Positions 35,483-43,894 of a stretch of 64,000 nucleotides of DNA are shown piece after piece. The notes under the pieces were generated by a model that saw only the letters and a program-made list of their open reading frames with translations, was not told the DNA's origin and made no database searches. This DNA comes from Pedobacter sp. PAMC26386 (GTDB lineage Bacteria; Bacteroidota; Bacteroidia; Sphingobacteriales; Sphingobacteriaceae), in assembly GCA_014302835.1 (NCBI GenBank), contig CP060294.1, positions 4,241,067-4,305,066 of the forward strand, written 5' to 3'. The number at the start of each line of letters is the position of its first letter. Positions within the stretch are counted from its first letter, which is position 1. The position numbers and the translations under genes were made by a program.

Positions 35483-35488
35483 TTCTCC

Positions 35489-36061
35489 TTAGAAATTATA
35501 ATAAGGAGAAATCATCAGGTAAACAATCACGCCAGAAACAGCTACGTATAACCAAACCGGATAAGCCCATCTTACAATCTTGCGGTGTCTTTCAATCTGC
35601 ATACTAAATCCTCTCAGGAAACTAATCAGAATCAATGGCAGCACTATTATGGCCAGCATAATATGCGTAATTAAAATAAAGAAATAAATCATCCTCGTGC
35701 CGCTTACAGCTGCCAGTTCGGCAACAGAAAGTATCCCGTTATGATCTATATCACCATATTTAGTATCCTTTTCATATAAATGAAACAGGATATAAAAAAT
35801 AAGAAAGATAGCCGACAGGATAAATGTAATCACATTCGTTACCTTATGGGCCTGTATATTTTTCCTTTTAATAAAAATCAAAGAAAGGATCAGCAACACT
35901 GCACAAGTCGCATTAATACCACCAATTAAATGTGGTAATAAATAGATAAATGATGGTTTTACTGTTGGTGGAGGTACAATCTTCAAGGTAATAACTACTA
36001 CCAGCACTACTGCGGTAACAATCCAGATCAGACGTAAAAAGAATTTGTCGTTAATATTCAT
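35489..36061 (-). CDS. DUF420 membrane protein, probable oxidase assembly factor
   Basis: This 190-residue protein has about five membrane helices, with conserved histidines in G-G-I-N-A-T-C, F-H-L-Y and I-T-H-I-M. It matches DUF420, a family found beside cytochrome c oxidase genes and related by position to the CtaM/CtaG type of copper-site assembly proteins. An unusual insert of about 25 residues in the third loop includes D-I-D-H-N-G-I-L-S, reminiscent of an EF-hand-like loop. It is the last gene of the cox operon before a terminator. Function is assigned by context. Confidence 0.8.
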   Translation of the reverse strand: MNINDKFFLRLIWIVTAVVLVVVITLKIVPPPTVKPSFIYLLPHLIGGINATCAVLLILSLIFIKRKNIQAHKVTNVITFILSAIFLIFYILFHLYEKDTKYGDIDHNGILSVAELAAVSGTRMIYFFILITHIMLAIIVLPLILISFLRGFSMQIERHRKIVRWAYPVWLYVAVSGVIVYLMISPYYNF

Positions 36062-36105
36062 CGTATATATCTTATTATGAGTATCGGGTAGCCTGTAAAA
36101 CTAGT

Positions 36106-36813
36106 CTACCTTCCGTCTCTTACATTTCTAAGTTCTTCTGCAACAAGAACTTTTATTTCATCATCCAGTTTTGAAAGGGCTTCCTGGTTAGTCGCATCAT
36201 AATAGCCTCTGATACGATGTTGAGGATCTAGCAGAACGAATAAATTACTGTAAATGAATTTACGTTCTCCCTTTTCAAAATGCTGTTGCGCATCAATATA
36301 AAGGCCTTTATTAATCCAGTTATAAACTTCTGTACTATCTCCGGTCAATAAATCCCATTTACCCGCTTTAGCTTTCAACTTCTCTGCATATGGAAGCAGT
36401 TTGGCCGGAGCATCCGTTATCGGGTCTATACTCAAGCCAATAAAATGGATTAATGGATTTTTACGATAGGTATTCGTGTATACGCTCATCGCTTTATTAG
36501 CGAACTCTACCGCATAATTGTTTCCTGTTGTATAAAATAAATTCAGGACAATAATCTTTCCCTCATAATTTTTCCATTTAACCGTATCTGCCTGCTGATT
36601 GATAAACCTGAAATCAGGCAACTGATGGTAAATTGTATCTGGAATCTGCTTTCCTCTTTTAGAGTGAAAAGTAGAAGCCACTTTCTTAGGACCAAAAAAA
36701 GGTAAAGGTTTATACCTGTTTTTACCCTGTTCAACCAGTTCATAATATAAAAATCCCGGTACCGCTAAAATCGATACCAGGATTAATATTTTTTTTATTG
36801 AAGCCAACTTCAT
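36106..36813 (-). CDS. SCO1/SenC-like protein without the copper-binding cysteines
   Basis: This 235-residue protein has one N-terminal anchor helix (about 8-26) and a thioredoxin-like domain with SCO landmarks (L-P-D-F-R-F, I-G-L-S-I-D-P, W-D-L-L-T-G-D, R-I-R-G-Y-Y-D). SCO proteins deliver copper to the CuA centre of subunit II through a CxxxC pair and a distant His. Here the expected CxxxC position reads G97-N-N-Y-A101 after F-Y-T-T, and the usual His segment reads F-I-Y-S-N. No cysteine exists in the protein. It is therefore unlikely to bind copper in the normal way. It remains in frame and inside the cox operon, between subunit IV and DUF420. Confidence 0.82.
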   Translation of the reverse strand: MKLASIKKILILVSILAVPGFLYYELVEQGKNRYKPLPFFGPKKVASTFHSKRGKQIPDTIYHQLPDFRFINQQADTVKWKNYEGKIIVLNLFYTTGNNYAVEFANKAMSVYTNTYRKNPLIHFIGLSIDPITDAPAKLLPYAEKLKAKAGKWDLLTGDSTEVYNWINKGLYIDAQQHFEKGERKFIYSNLFVLLDPQHRIRGYYDATNQEALSKLDDEIKVLVAEELRNVRDGR

Positions 36814-36816
36814 GAA

Positions 36817-37170
36817 TTAAACACTCATGTGTATGTGCAGATAACCGCCTTCAATTAGCATCAAAGTTATAAAGTAGGCGATAAATATAAATGCGAGCCC
36901 AAGCGATAATTGCAATCCGGTCTTCTCAAACTTAAGGTGCATAAAATAAGCGACAATATAATACGCTTTTAAAAGTGTTAATAAGATATAAGCAATATTA
37001 CCAGCAGTAGTAGGAACCAGATGTTTAGGTAAAATCACTAATGCAATAATAAATTCTACTACAGTAATTCCTAATAAGATAAAGAATACGTGCCAGATTT
37101 TAGATTTGCTTAGGCCAGCATGCTCATCATGTGCATGCTCTTCTGTATTTTGTAAGTTATGTTCAGACAT
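36817..37170 (-). CDS. cytochrome c oxidase subunit IV
   Basis: This 117-residue protein has a histidine- and acid-rich N-terminus (E-E-H-A-H-D-E-H-A) and three membrane helices (about 27-48, 57-79, 86-108). This is the small subunit IV found with caa3/aa3-type oxidases of Bacteroidota. The K-I-W-H-V-F-F-I-L-L-G and Y-F-M-H-L-K-F-E motifs are characteristic. It starts three bases before the SCO-like gene and follows the subunit III gene by 80 bases. Confidence 0.88.
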   Translation of the reverse strand: MSEHNLQNTEEHAHDEHAGLSKSKIWHVFFILLGITVVEFIIALVILPKHLVPTTAGNIAYILLTLLKAYYIVAYFMHLKFEKTGLQLSLGLAFIFIAYFITLMLIEGGYLHIHMSV

Positions 37171-37250
37171 AATAATATTTTTTATTTAGAATATATTTTA
37201 ACAGGTAATAAAGCTATAATGACCCTGGGGCTGATGATGGCTTTGAGGAA

Positions 37251-37958
37251 TTAAACTAAATAGAAGAAGGTAAATACGAATACCCAAACCAAATCAACAA
37301 AGTGCCAGTATAAACCTACTTTTTCAATCATCAGGTAATGACCACGTTTCTCGAAAGTACCGTTGATCGTCATACATAGGATGATGATATTCAATAGAAC
37401 ACCTGTAAATACGTGAAATCCGTGGAATCCAGTGATGGTAAAGAACAAGTTAGCAAACTGTTGCGCAGCAACGTTAGACACAGGTCCATCAAAGAACTCT
37501 TTTAATTTTCCTGCTTCTGGAATAGTTCCCCACCAGAAACCTTCATGGTGAAGGTGAGTCCATTCTAAAGCCTGGCAACCCAGGAACATGAAACCACCGA
37601 TAATAGTAGCAACCATCCACCAGATAACTTCCTTTTTAGCACGTCTGTGACCAGCTTCAACAGCTAATACCATTGTAACTGAACTCATGATCAGAATAAA
37701 AGTCATGATACCTACGAAGACCAGTGGTGCTCCTGTATCTATAACACCTGGAATAGATTGGAATACCAAATCCGGATCAGGCCATGTAAACTTTGTGAAA
37801 CGTTGCGCCCCGTAGTATACCAATAATGAAGAGAATGTAAATGCATCTGATAGCAAGAAAAACCACATCATTATTTTTCCGTATTCTACCGACCACGGTG
37901 AACGGCCGCCACTCCATGGAGTAGTTTTTACCTGATCTAATTGTGATAATGAATTCAT
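37251..37958 (-). CDS. ctaE: cytochrome c oxidase subunit III, long copy
   Basis: This 235-residue membrane protein has five helices. Landmarks of heme-copper oxidase subunit III are present: P-W-S-V-E-Y-G-K, F-L-L-S-D-A-F-T-F-S-S, G-C-Q-A-L-E-W, F-F-T-I-T-G-F-H-G-F-H-V and Y-W-H-F-V-D-L-V-W-V. Subunit III stabilises the proton-pumping core and carries no redox centre. It is the second of two subunit III genes in tandem. This copy has the fuller N-terminus and the conserved Glu in A-L-E-W. Confidence 0.93.
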   Translation of the reverse strand: MNSLSQLDQVKTTPWSGGRSPWSVEYGKIMMWFFLLSDAFTFSSLLVYYGAQRFTKFTWPDPDLVFQSIPGVIDTGAPLVFVGIMTFILIMSSVTMVLAVEAGHRRAKKEVIWWMVATIIGGFMFLGCQALEWTHLHHEGFWWGTIPEAGKLKEFFDGPVSNVAAQQFANLFFTITGFHGFHVFTGVLLNIIILCMTINGTFEKRGHYLMIEKVGLYWHFVDLVWVFVFTFFYLV

Positions 37959-37988
37959 TTTAAAAATTGTAATAGTTTGTTAAAAAGT

Positions 37989-38582
37989 CTAACTGTTCAA
38001 AAGTAAAAAAACATAGAGATATATCCATAATATATCTATAAAATGCCAAAATATAGAGGCAATTTCTATACGATATACCGCATTTTCTTTAGGAATTTTG
38101 CTATACGCACCCCAAAGGCTATTCAGGATGAAACAAAGACCTGCAAAAATGTGCAGTAAGTGCATCCCAGAAACAATATAAATCGTAGAAATTGCTGCAT
38201 TATTGTTCACTAGTGTTGCACCACTTTGATATAATGCCGACCATGCATCAACCTGAAGATAACCAAAGGCAATCCCTAATATCATGGTTGACCATAGAAA
38301 TATTTTCTGCGTCTGTAAATTCTGCTGACGCACTGCTTTTGCTGCGAAGAATAAACAGATACTGCTCAATACAAGCACCGCTGTGCTGTACATAAAGACA
38401 TCCGGAAGAACTAAACCATGTCCTTTTCCTTTGGATGCTGCAAAAACGATATAATAACTTGTAAATCCTCCAAACATAATAGTCGAAGAAACTACAAACA
38501 GCCAGAGAACAAATTTCTTGGCCTTAAAAGAAGTAGCTAACCTATCCTGCGCTACGTCTTCCTGTTTTAATGTATGTACCAT
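37989..38582 (-). CDS. cytochrome c oxidase subunit III, short copy
   Basis: This 197-residue subunit III family protein has five helices and the closing motif F-W-H-F-I-D-I-L-W-I. It is shorter than the neighbouring copy, with a different N-terminus (L-A-T-S-F-K-A-K-K-F-V-L-W-L-F). Two subunit III-like genes in tandem are a known arrangement in Bacteroidota oxidase operons, where both may be structural. It lies 10 bases after ctaB and 30 before the next subunit III gene. Confidence 0.9.
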   Translation of the reverse strand: MVHTLKQEDVAQDRLATSFKAKKFVLWLFVVSSTIMFGGFTSYYIVFAASKGKGHGLVLPDVFMYSTAVLVLSSICLFFAAKAVRQQNLQTQKIFLWSTMILGIAFGYLQVDAWSALYQSGATLVNNNAAISTIYIVSGMHLLHIFAGLCFILNSLWGAYSKIPKENAVYRIEIASIFWHFIDILWIYLYVFLLLNS

Positions 38583-38591
38583 ATAAAAGAA

Positions 38592-39494
38592 CTATTTACC
38601 TATAAAATCAAACAATAAGATCAATTGAACCAGAGGTATATAAAAGAAAGAACAGAACATCACTTTACGTGCACTGTCTATATCCAGTTTTACCAATAGT
38701 TTAAAGGCCAGAAATGCAAAGATCACTCCGGCTATGATGGAAACACCTGCGATATAATAACCACCAAAACCAAAAAAGGTTGGCAGTAAACTCACAGGTA
38801 TTAATATTAACGTACTTAAGAAAACAAGAAAAGCACTTGTTTTATCTCTTTTTTTGGTTGGCAACAATCTGAAACCAGCTTTTTTATAATCATCATCCAA
38901 TACCCATGCGATTGCCCAGAAATGTGGGAACTGCCAAACAAACTGAACAAGAAAAAGAATCCCGGCAACTTCATAGTCAACATGCGTGAAATTTGTAGTA
39001 TGCCCTAAAGCTGCAAGATAACCAATCAGTGGAGGTAATGCCCCAGGTATAGCACCTACAAAGACAGCTATTGGAGACTTACGTTTTAAAGGTGTATACA
39101 CAAACGCATACAATAAAATAGAGAATACAGATAAAAGTCCTGTTTCAAGATTTAACTTGCCCAGTAACCAGGTACCCACCATTCCCATAATCAATCCCAA
39201 AACTAATCCCTGACCTGTTGTCATTCTTCCCGCGGGCATTGGGCGATCCATCGTCCGGGTCATCAGCTTATCCAGATCCTTTTCTATAATCTCATTAAAG
39301 CAGTTTGCTGCAGCGGTTACTAAAAATCCACCGGCCACTAAGATAAGCCAGTTTCCCCAGTCAATAGCAGGAACCTCTCCCCTTGCCACCTGCATCCTTG
39401 AGCCAATTAAAAAAGTAATTGACGCAGAAAACACAACCAGAAAAGTAAGTCTGAATTTGATGAGTTTAGATAAATCAGAGAAAAATAATTTCAA
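38592..39494 (-). CDS. ctaB: protoheme IX farnesyltransferase (heme O synthase)
   Basis: This 300-residue UbiA-family enzyme has about eight membrane helices. The prenyl diphosphate site is clear: A-N-C-F-N-E-I-I-E-K-D-L-D and M-T-R-T-M-D-R-P-M-P, with the second site at D-D-D-Y-K-K-A-G-F. It adds farnesyl to heme b to make heme o for the oxidase. The frame opens at TTG (39494-39492). No in-frame ATG lies upstream before a stop codon, and K-L-F-F-S-D-L-S-K-L-I-K-F-R-L is a normal CtaB beginning, so TTG is accepted. It lies 17 bases after ctaA. Confidence 0.94.
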   Translation of the reverse strand: MKLFFSDLSKLIKFRLTFLVVFSASITFLIGSRMQVARGEVPAIDWGNWLILVAGGFLVTAAANCFNEIIEKDLDKLMTRTMDRPMPAGRMTTGQGLVLGLIMGMVGTWLLGKLNLETGLLSVFSILLYAFVYTPLKRKSPIAVFVGAIPGALPPLIGYLAALGHTTNFTHVDYEVAGILFLVQFVWQFPHFWAIAWVLDDDYKKAGFRLLPTKKRDKTSAFLVFLSTLILIPVSLLPTFFGFGGYYIAGVSIIAGVIFAFLAFKLLVKLDIDSARKVMFCSFFYIPLVQLILLFDFIGK

Positions 39495-39511
39495 TTTTAT
39501 GTGTTTTAATA

Positions 39512-40570
39512 TTATTGATTATAAGTACTTGTTCTGTATACCAGCAGAAAAAGATAAAACTGGAGGGTAAACAAAACTGTTGAGAACACCAAATGTATAA
39601 CCTGCGCTGCAGGCGGCAGTGCAAAGTTAGCTAATAATAACCCACTTGCAATTTGTACCATCAGCACCAGCACAATTGAATTACCTAACTTCAATTCTGT
39701 TGCCTTACCCCCAAATTTGTTCATCACAAACTGGAAAATAAATGCATTAAGTACCACCACTAAAATTGCCAGATCACGATGATAAGAGAATATATCTCCA
39801 ATTTTCCCAATCCATGTATGTCTTTCCTGATACAACAGGTTTTTTGAAACCTCATCTATTGCTTCCCGTACTTCCGTTCCTAAAACAATTTGCAGTACAC
39901 TTAAAAAAAGCGAAACCAAAATCAGCACCTTTAGCCAGAATACTTTAGAAATGACTACTGTCGCTTCTTTATATAAGGTTTGTGCATAGTAATGGGTATA
40001 AACCAATATCGCCAGCATCACCAGAGCCAGCAGCATATGAACAGTCACTACCCAGGCTAATAAATTAGTAGAGACAACAATTGAACCCAGCCACGCCTGA
40101 AATACTACTAAAAAAAGATTCAGTATACTGAATACAATAATCCTTTTAGCCTTACTCTTGTATGTAAATGAAAGAACGGCTACGGCTATTAATAAAAATC
40201 CGGTAGCTGCTCCGGTAAGCCGGTTAATATATTCAGTCCAGGTATTAGCGACGTTGAATGATTCGGGAACTTTAATACTTTGATCGTGACGGATACTGTC
40301 CGCCAAATCTTTCTTACCCATTTTATCAAGCATCAGCGCAAAACGCTCATTCTTTTTAACCCTGCCTGCTACATATTTCTCTTTATAGTCTTTCGGAAGC
40401 TGATCTACCGAGGTTGGTGGTACGTATTGGTCAAAACATTTTGGCCAGTCCGGACATCCCATACCTGAACCTGTACTCCGCACTACTGCACCAGCTAAGA
40501 TGAGTACTAACGTCACTATTAAGGTAATCAGGTTTAACCGGATAAATCTCTTTTCAGATTTAGGAACCAT
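39512..40570 (-). CDS. ctaA: heme A synthase
   Basis: This 352-residue membrane protein of the CtaA/COX15 family has about eight helices. V-R-S-T-G-S-G-M-G-C-P-D-W-P-K-C-F near the N-terminus includes the conserved cysteine pair. Histidines in the helices, including H-M-L-L-A and Y-H-R-D-L, and E-Y-I-N-R-L-T-G-A provide heme ligands and the catalytic Glu. It oxidises the methyl group of heme o to the formyl group of heme a. It begins 12 bases after the T-run of the coxI hairpin, with no separate promoter visible, so expression seems to depend on read-through. Confidence 0.93.
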   Translation of the reverse strand: MVPKSEKRFIRLNLITLIVTLVLILAGAVVRSTGSGMGCPDWPKCFDQYVPPTSVDQLPKDYKEKYVAGRVKKNERFALMLDKMGKKDLADSIRHDQSIKVPESFNVANTWTEYINRLTGAATGFLLIAVAVLSFTYKSKAKRIIVFSILNLFLVVFQAWLGSIVVSTNLLAWVVTVHMLLALVMLAILVYTHYYAQTLYKEATVVISKVFWLKVLILVSLFLSVLQIVLGTEVREAIDEVSKNLLYQERHTWIGKIGDIFSYHRDLAILVVVLNAFIFQFVMNKFGGKATELKLGNSIVLVLMVQIASGLLLANFALPPAAQVIHLVFSTVLFTLQFYLFLLVYRTSTYNQ

Positions 40571-40582
40571 TGGTTTTATTTT

Positions 40583-40634
40583 AAAAAAAATGAGGTTATC
40601 GTTCTAAGTAGATACTCAAGCAGATAACCTCATT
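40583..40634 (-). terminator. terminator-like hairpin (attenuator) between coxI and ctaA
   Basis: Perfect 12-base arms (40589-40600 and 40623-40634) enclose a 22-base loop, and on the minus strand the stem runs into eight T residues (40590-40583). The T-run is 12 bases before the ctaA start. It should reduce transcription of the assembly genes relative to coxI. Confidence 0.8.
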
Positions 40635-40655
40635 GTATAATTTTAATAAAGGAGA

Positions 40656-42548
40656 TTAATCCAGTATTGTTTTTTCTTTTGCTTGTTTCTCTTCCCATTC
40701 TCTTTGGATACGCTCAGATTCAGCGTTTCCTTCAAAGTCATGAGGCATATTAGAGCTCATTGTCTGAGAATAAGGAACAGTTTGAGGGATAAAGTCATGT
40801 TCAGCACCTGGCTTACTGTAATCATATGGCCAGCGGTATACAGTCGGGATTTCTCCTGGCCAGTTACCATGGATATGCTCAACAGGTGTAGTCCATTCTA
40901 AAGTATTAGATTCCCAAGGATTTTGTGTTGCTTTTTTACCTTTGAAAATTGAGTAGAAGAAGTTGAACAGGAATGCAATCTGAGCTAAAGCAGCTACAAT
41001 AGCAGCCCAAGTAACAAAGATATTTACTGTAACCCATTTCTGCATAAATTCAAATTCAGTGAAAGCATAGTAACGACGTGGTACACCATCTAAACCTAAG
41101 AAGTGTAATGGGAAGAATACTAAGTAAGCACAGATAAATGTAATCCAGAAGTGAAGATATCCTAATTTCTCGTTTAACATTCTGCCGAACATTTTTGGAT
41201 ACCAGTGATAAACACCAGCAAGCATACCAAAGATTGCAGCAGATCCCATTACTAAGTGGAAGTGGGCAACAACAAAGTAAGTATCGTGAAGATTTATATC
41301 TAAAGATGCATTACCTAAGAAGATACCTGTTAAACCACCAGAGATAAAGAATGAAACCATACCAATAGCACATAACATAGCAGGTGTAAATCTGATATTA
41401 CCGCGCCATAGTGTAGCTAAATAATTGAAAGTTTTTACTGCTGAAGGAACAGCGATAATCAGGGTCGTGATCATAAACACACCACCTAATAATGGATTCA
41501 TTCCCGTTACAAACATATGGTGACCCCATACAATGAATGAAAGAATAGTAATACCGATTAGTGAGTAAACCATCGCATGGTAACCAAAGATTGGTTTTCT
41601 TGAATTTACCGAGATAACCTCTGAAGAAATACCTAAAGCTGGCATAATTACAATATATACCTCAGGGTGACCAAGGAACCAGAATAAATGCTGCCATAAA
41701 ATTGGAGAACCACCTTCGTTAGGTAATACCTGAGTACCCATAACGATATCAGATAAATAGAAACTTGTTCCAAAACTACGGTCAAAGATCAATAATACCA
41801 CACCTGCTACTAATACAGGGAAAGATAAAATACCTAAGATCGCCGTTAATAAAAAAGCCCAGATAGTCAAAGGCATTTTCCAAAGATCCATACCTTTAGT
41901 ACGCATGTTTAATACAGTACTTACATAGTTGATACCACCCATTAACTGAGAAGCTACAAAAAGAACCATACTGATTAACCATAATGTCATACCCAATGCC
42001 GATCCTGAGATCGCTTTAGGAAGAGCTGATAATGGTGGATATACTGTCCATCCGGCACTTGCAGGTCCTGTTTCAATAAAGAATGAACTCATCATCACCA
42101 CACAAGCGATAAAGAATAACCAGTATGAAAGCATGTTCATAAATGGTGATGCCATATCCCGTACCCCGAGCTGAAGAGGAATCAGTAAATTACTAAACGT
42201 ACCGCTCAATCCTGCGGTCAGTACAAAGAATACCATAATGGTACCATGTATCGTTACCAGAGCCAGGTAAAAATCTGGCTTGATTCTTCCTCCTTCTGCC
42301 CATCGGCCTAAGAAAGTCTCCAGAATAGGGAAACTTTTATCTGGCCATGCCAGTTGAATACGAAATAAGATAGACAATCCCATTGCAATAACAGCCATAA
42401 TAATACCAGTTATTAAAAACTGCTTAGCGATCATCTTGTGATCCTGGCTAAAGATGTATTTCGTTATGAAAGATTGTTCGTGATGCCCATGATCGTGACC
42501 GTCATGGTGATCGTTGTTATGTGTATCGTGTAATGTTATAGTTGACAT
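40656..42548 (-). CDS. coxA: cytochrome c oxidase subunit I
   Basis: This 630-residue protein is the catalytic core, with 12 helices plus a C-terminal extension. CuB and heme ligands are visible: W-F-L-G-H-P-E-V-Y with the His-Tyr pair, W-G-H-H-M-F, and H-D-T-Y-F-V-V-A-H-F-H-L. The Glu in G-H-P-E-V and the Lys in A-V-K-T-F fit an A-type proton-pumping oxidase. The N-terminus is unusually His-rich, with nine His in residues 7-23. It follows coxII by 20 bases and is followed by an attenuator-like hairpin. Confidence 0.96.
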   Translation of the reverse strand: MSTITLHDTHNNDHHDGHDHGHHEQSFITKYIFSQDHKMIAKQFLITGIIMAVIAMGLSILFRIQLAWPDKSFPILETFLGRWAEGGRIKPDFYLALVTIHGTIMVFFVLTAGLSGTFSNLLIPLQLGVRDMASPFMNMLSYWLFFIACVVMMSSFFIETGPASAGWTVYPPLSALPKAISGSALGMTLWLISMVLFVASQLMGGINYVSTVLNMRTKGMDLWKMPLTIWAFLLTAILGILSFPVLVAGVVLLIFDRSFGTSFYLSDIVMGTQVLPNEGGSPILWQHLFWFLGHPEVYIVIMPALGISSEVISVNSRKPIFGYHAMVYSLIGITILSFIVWGHHMFVTGMNPLLGGVFMITTLIIAVPSAVKTFNYLATLWRGNIRFTPAMLCAIGMVSFFISGGLTGIFLGNASLDINLHDTYFVVAHFHLVMGSAAIFGMLAGVYHWYPKMFGRMLNEKLGYLHFWITFICAYLVFFPLHFLGLDGVPRRYYAFTEFEFMQKWVTVNIFVTWAAIVAALAQIAFLFNFFYSIFKGKKATQNPWESNTLEWTTPVEHIHGNWPGEIPTVYRWPYDYSKPGAEHDFIPQTVPYSQTMSSNMPHDFEGNAESERIQREWEEKQAKEKTILD

Positions 42549-42568
42549 AATGCGCTATTCCAGTATAA

Positions 42569-43831
42569 TTATTTTTTTAAAGCCGGTTTATTCATTGCTA
42601 CAGCAGGAGCACTAGTCGCAGCTTTAGCTGTATCAGCTGGTGCCGCCGCCGCCGGTGCAGCTGCTGGTTCTGGTACGATTGGCAAATTAAATTGCTTTCT
42701 CAAATCGTTATTGATAAACTTAGGTTGTTTAACTACCCATGCATCATATTCTGCCTGAGTAACAACTCTAACAACCTTTTGCATGTTATAGTGTCCAGAT
42801 CCGCAAATTTTAGAGCAATAGAACAAGAATTTAAATGCTGGATCATTTTCTTTAGTCTGCATATCAGCAGTAGTAATTGTTGGTGTGAATTCAAAATAAG
42901 AAGTCATACCCGGAACAGTGTTTAACTGAATCCTGAAGTGCGGCATATAAAAACTGTGCAGAACATCTTTACTCGTTAAGATCAATCTTACTGGTTTGTT
43001 GACAGGAATAACCATTTCCTCTGCCATCTGATCATCAAGATTGTTTGGATCATTAAAGTCCATACCTAAACTGTTTGTTCCGGTAATCAATTTATAGTTT
43101 TTCTTACCTACAATTTTATCAGCTCCAGGATAACGGATCGTCCATAAAAACTGCTGAGAAGTAATCTCAATGTTTAATGGTTTGTTATTAGGATCTTCGA
43201 TTTTGTAGAATATAGATCTCCAGGTAAGGAATCCCATTAATACCAATACCGTAAGCACTAACGCCGGAACAATTGTCCAGATACGCTCTAATGCATTATT
43301 GTGTGGATAGTAGTAAGCCTTTCTTTTACCAGTATTCTTGTAGAAATAAGAGAACAGGAATAATACAAGGTGTGTTCCGATAAATACGATAGTCGTCAGA
43401 ATCAACGTGATGTTAAACATCTGATCAATCTTCACACCATGTTCTGAAGCAGCATCAGGAAGTATCATTTTTCCATGAACTGTATATTCAAAATAAACAC
43501 CGTATAATCCGACGATTAAGAAAATCACAAAAAGAACACCGTTTACAGTATTCCAGTTGATTCCGGCAGGTTTATCCTGAGCTTCACGTGTCAACTCATA
43601 TACCCGCATTGCTTTACCTACAATTGCTATGAATAAGCAAAGCAGTAAAAATAAAAGGATATAGAATGCCGCCGACTTATAAATCGGGAACATATCAATA
43701 GGTTTTTTCGCAGCCGTAGCGGCAGCACCGGCGGCAGCTTCTTGTGCAAATGCGCTCGTATTTGCAAACACAGTAAGAATTACTGCCAGGGCCGCTATTG
43801 TCTTATTGCTTATAAATTTTCTTAAACTCAT
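42569..43831 (-). CDS. coxB: cytochrome c oxidase subunit II
   Basis: This 420-residue protein has a signal peptide (about 1-30), then membrane helices including the typical hairpin (about 130-215) and a periplasmic cupredoxin domain. The CuA site is complete: H in V-L-H-S-F-Y, C-S-K-I-C-G-S-G-H and Y-N-M. Instead of the usual C-S-E-L-C, this one reads C-S-K-I-C, which I also recall from other Bacteroidota. The C-terminus is an Ala/Pro-rich tail with no CXXCH, so no cytochrome c is fused here. Electrons presumably come from the ActE or ActA cytochromes. Confidence 0.95.
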   Translation of the reverse strand: MSLRKFISNKTIAALAVILTVFANTSAFAQEAAAGAAATAAKKPIDMFPIYKSAAFYILLFLLLCLFIAIVGKAMRVYELTREAQDKPAGINWNTVNGVLFVIFLIVGLYGVYFEYTVHGKMILPDAASEHGVKIDQMFNITLILTTIVFIGTHLVLFLFSYFYKNTGKRKAYYYPHNNALERIWTIVPALVLTVLVLMGFLTWRSIFYKIEDPNNKPLNIEITSQQFLWTIRYPGADKIVGKKNYKLITGTNSLGMDFNDPNNLDDQMAEEMVIPVNKPVRLILTSKDVLHSFYMPHFRIQLNTVPGMTSYFEFTPTITTADMQTKENDPAFKFLFYCSKICGSGHYNMQKVVRVVTQAEYDAWVVKQPKFINNDLRKQFNLPIVPEPAAAPAAAAPADTAKAATSAPAVAMNKPALKK

Positions 43832-43894
43832 TTTCTTAAAAGTAGTACGTTGTACTTCTACTATAAATTAATGTATATACTCTCTAACCCGGAA

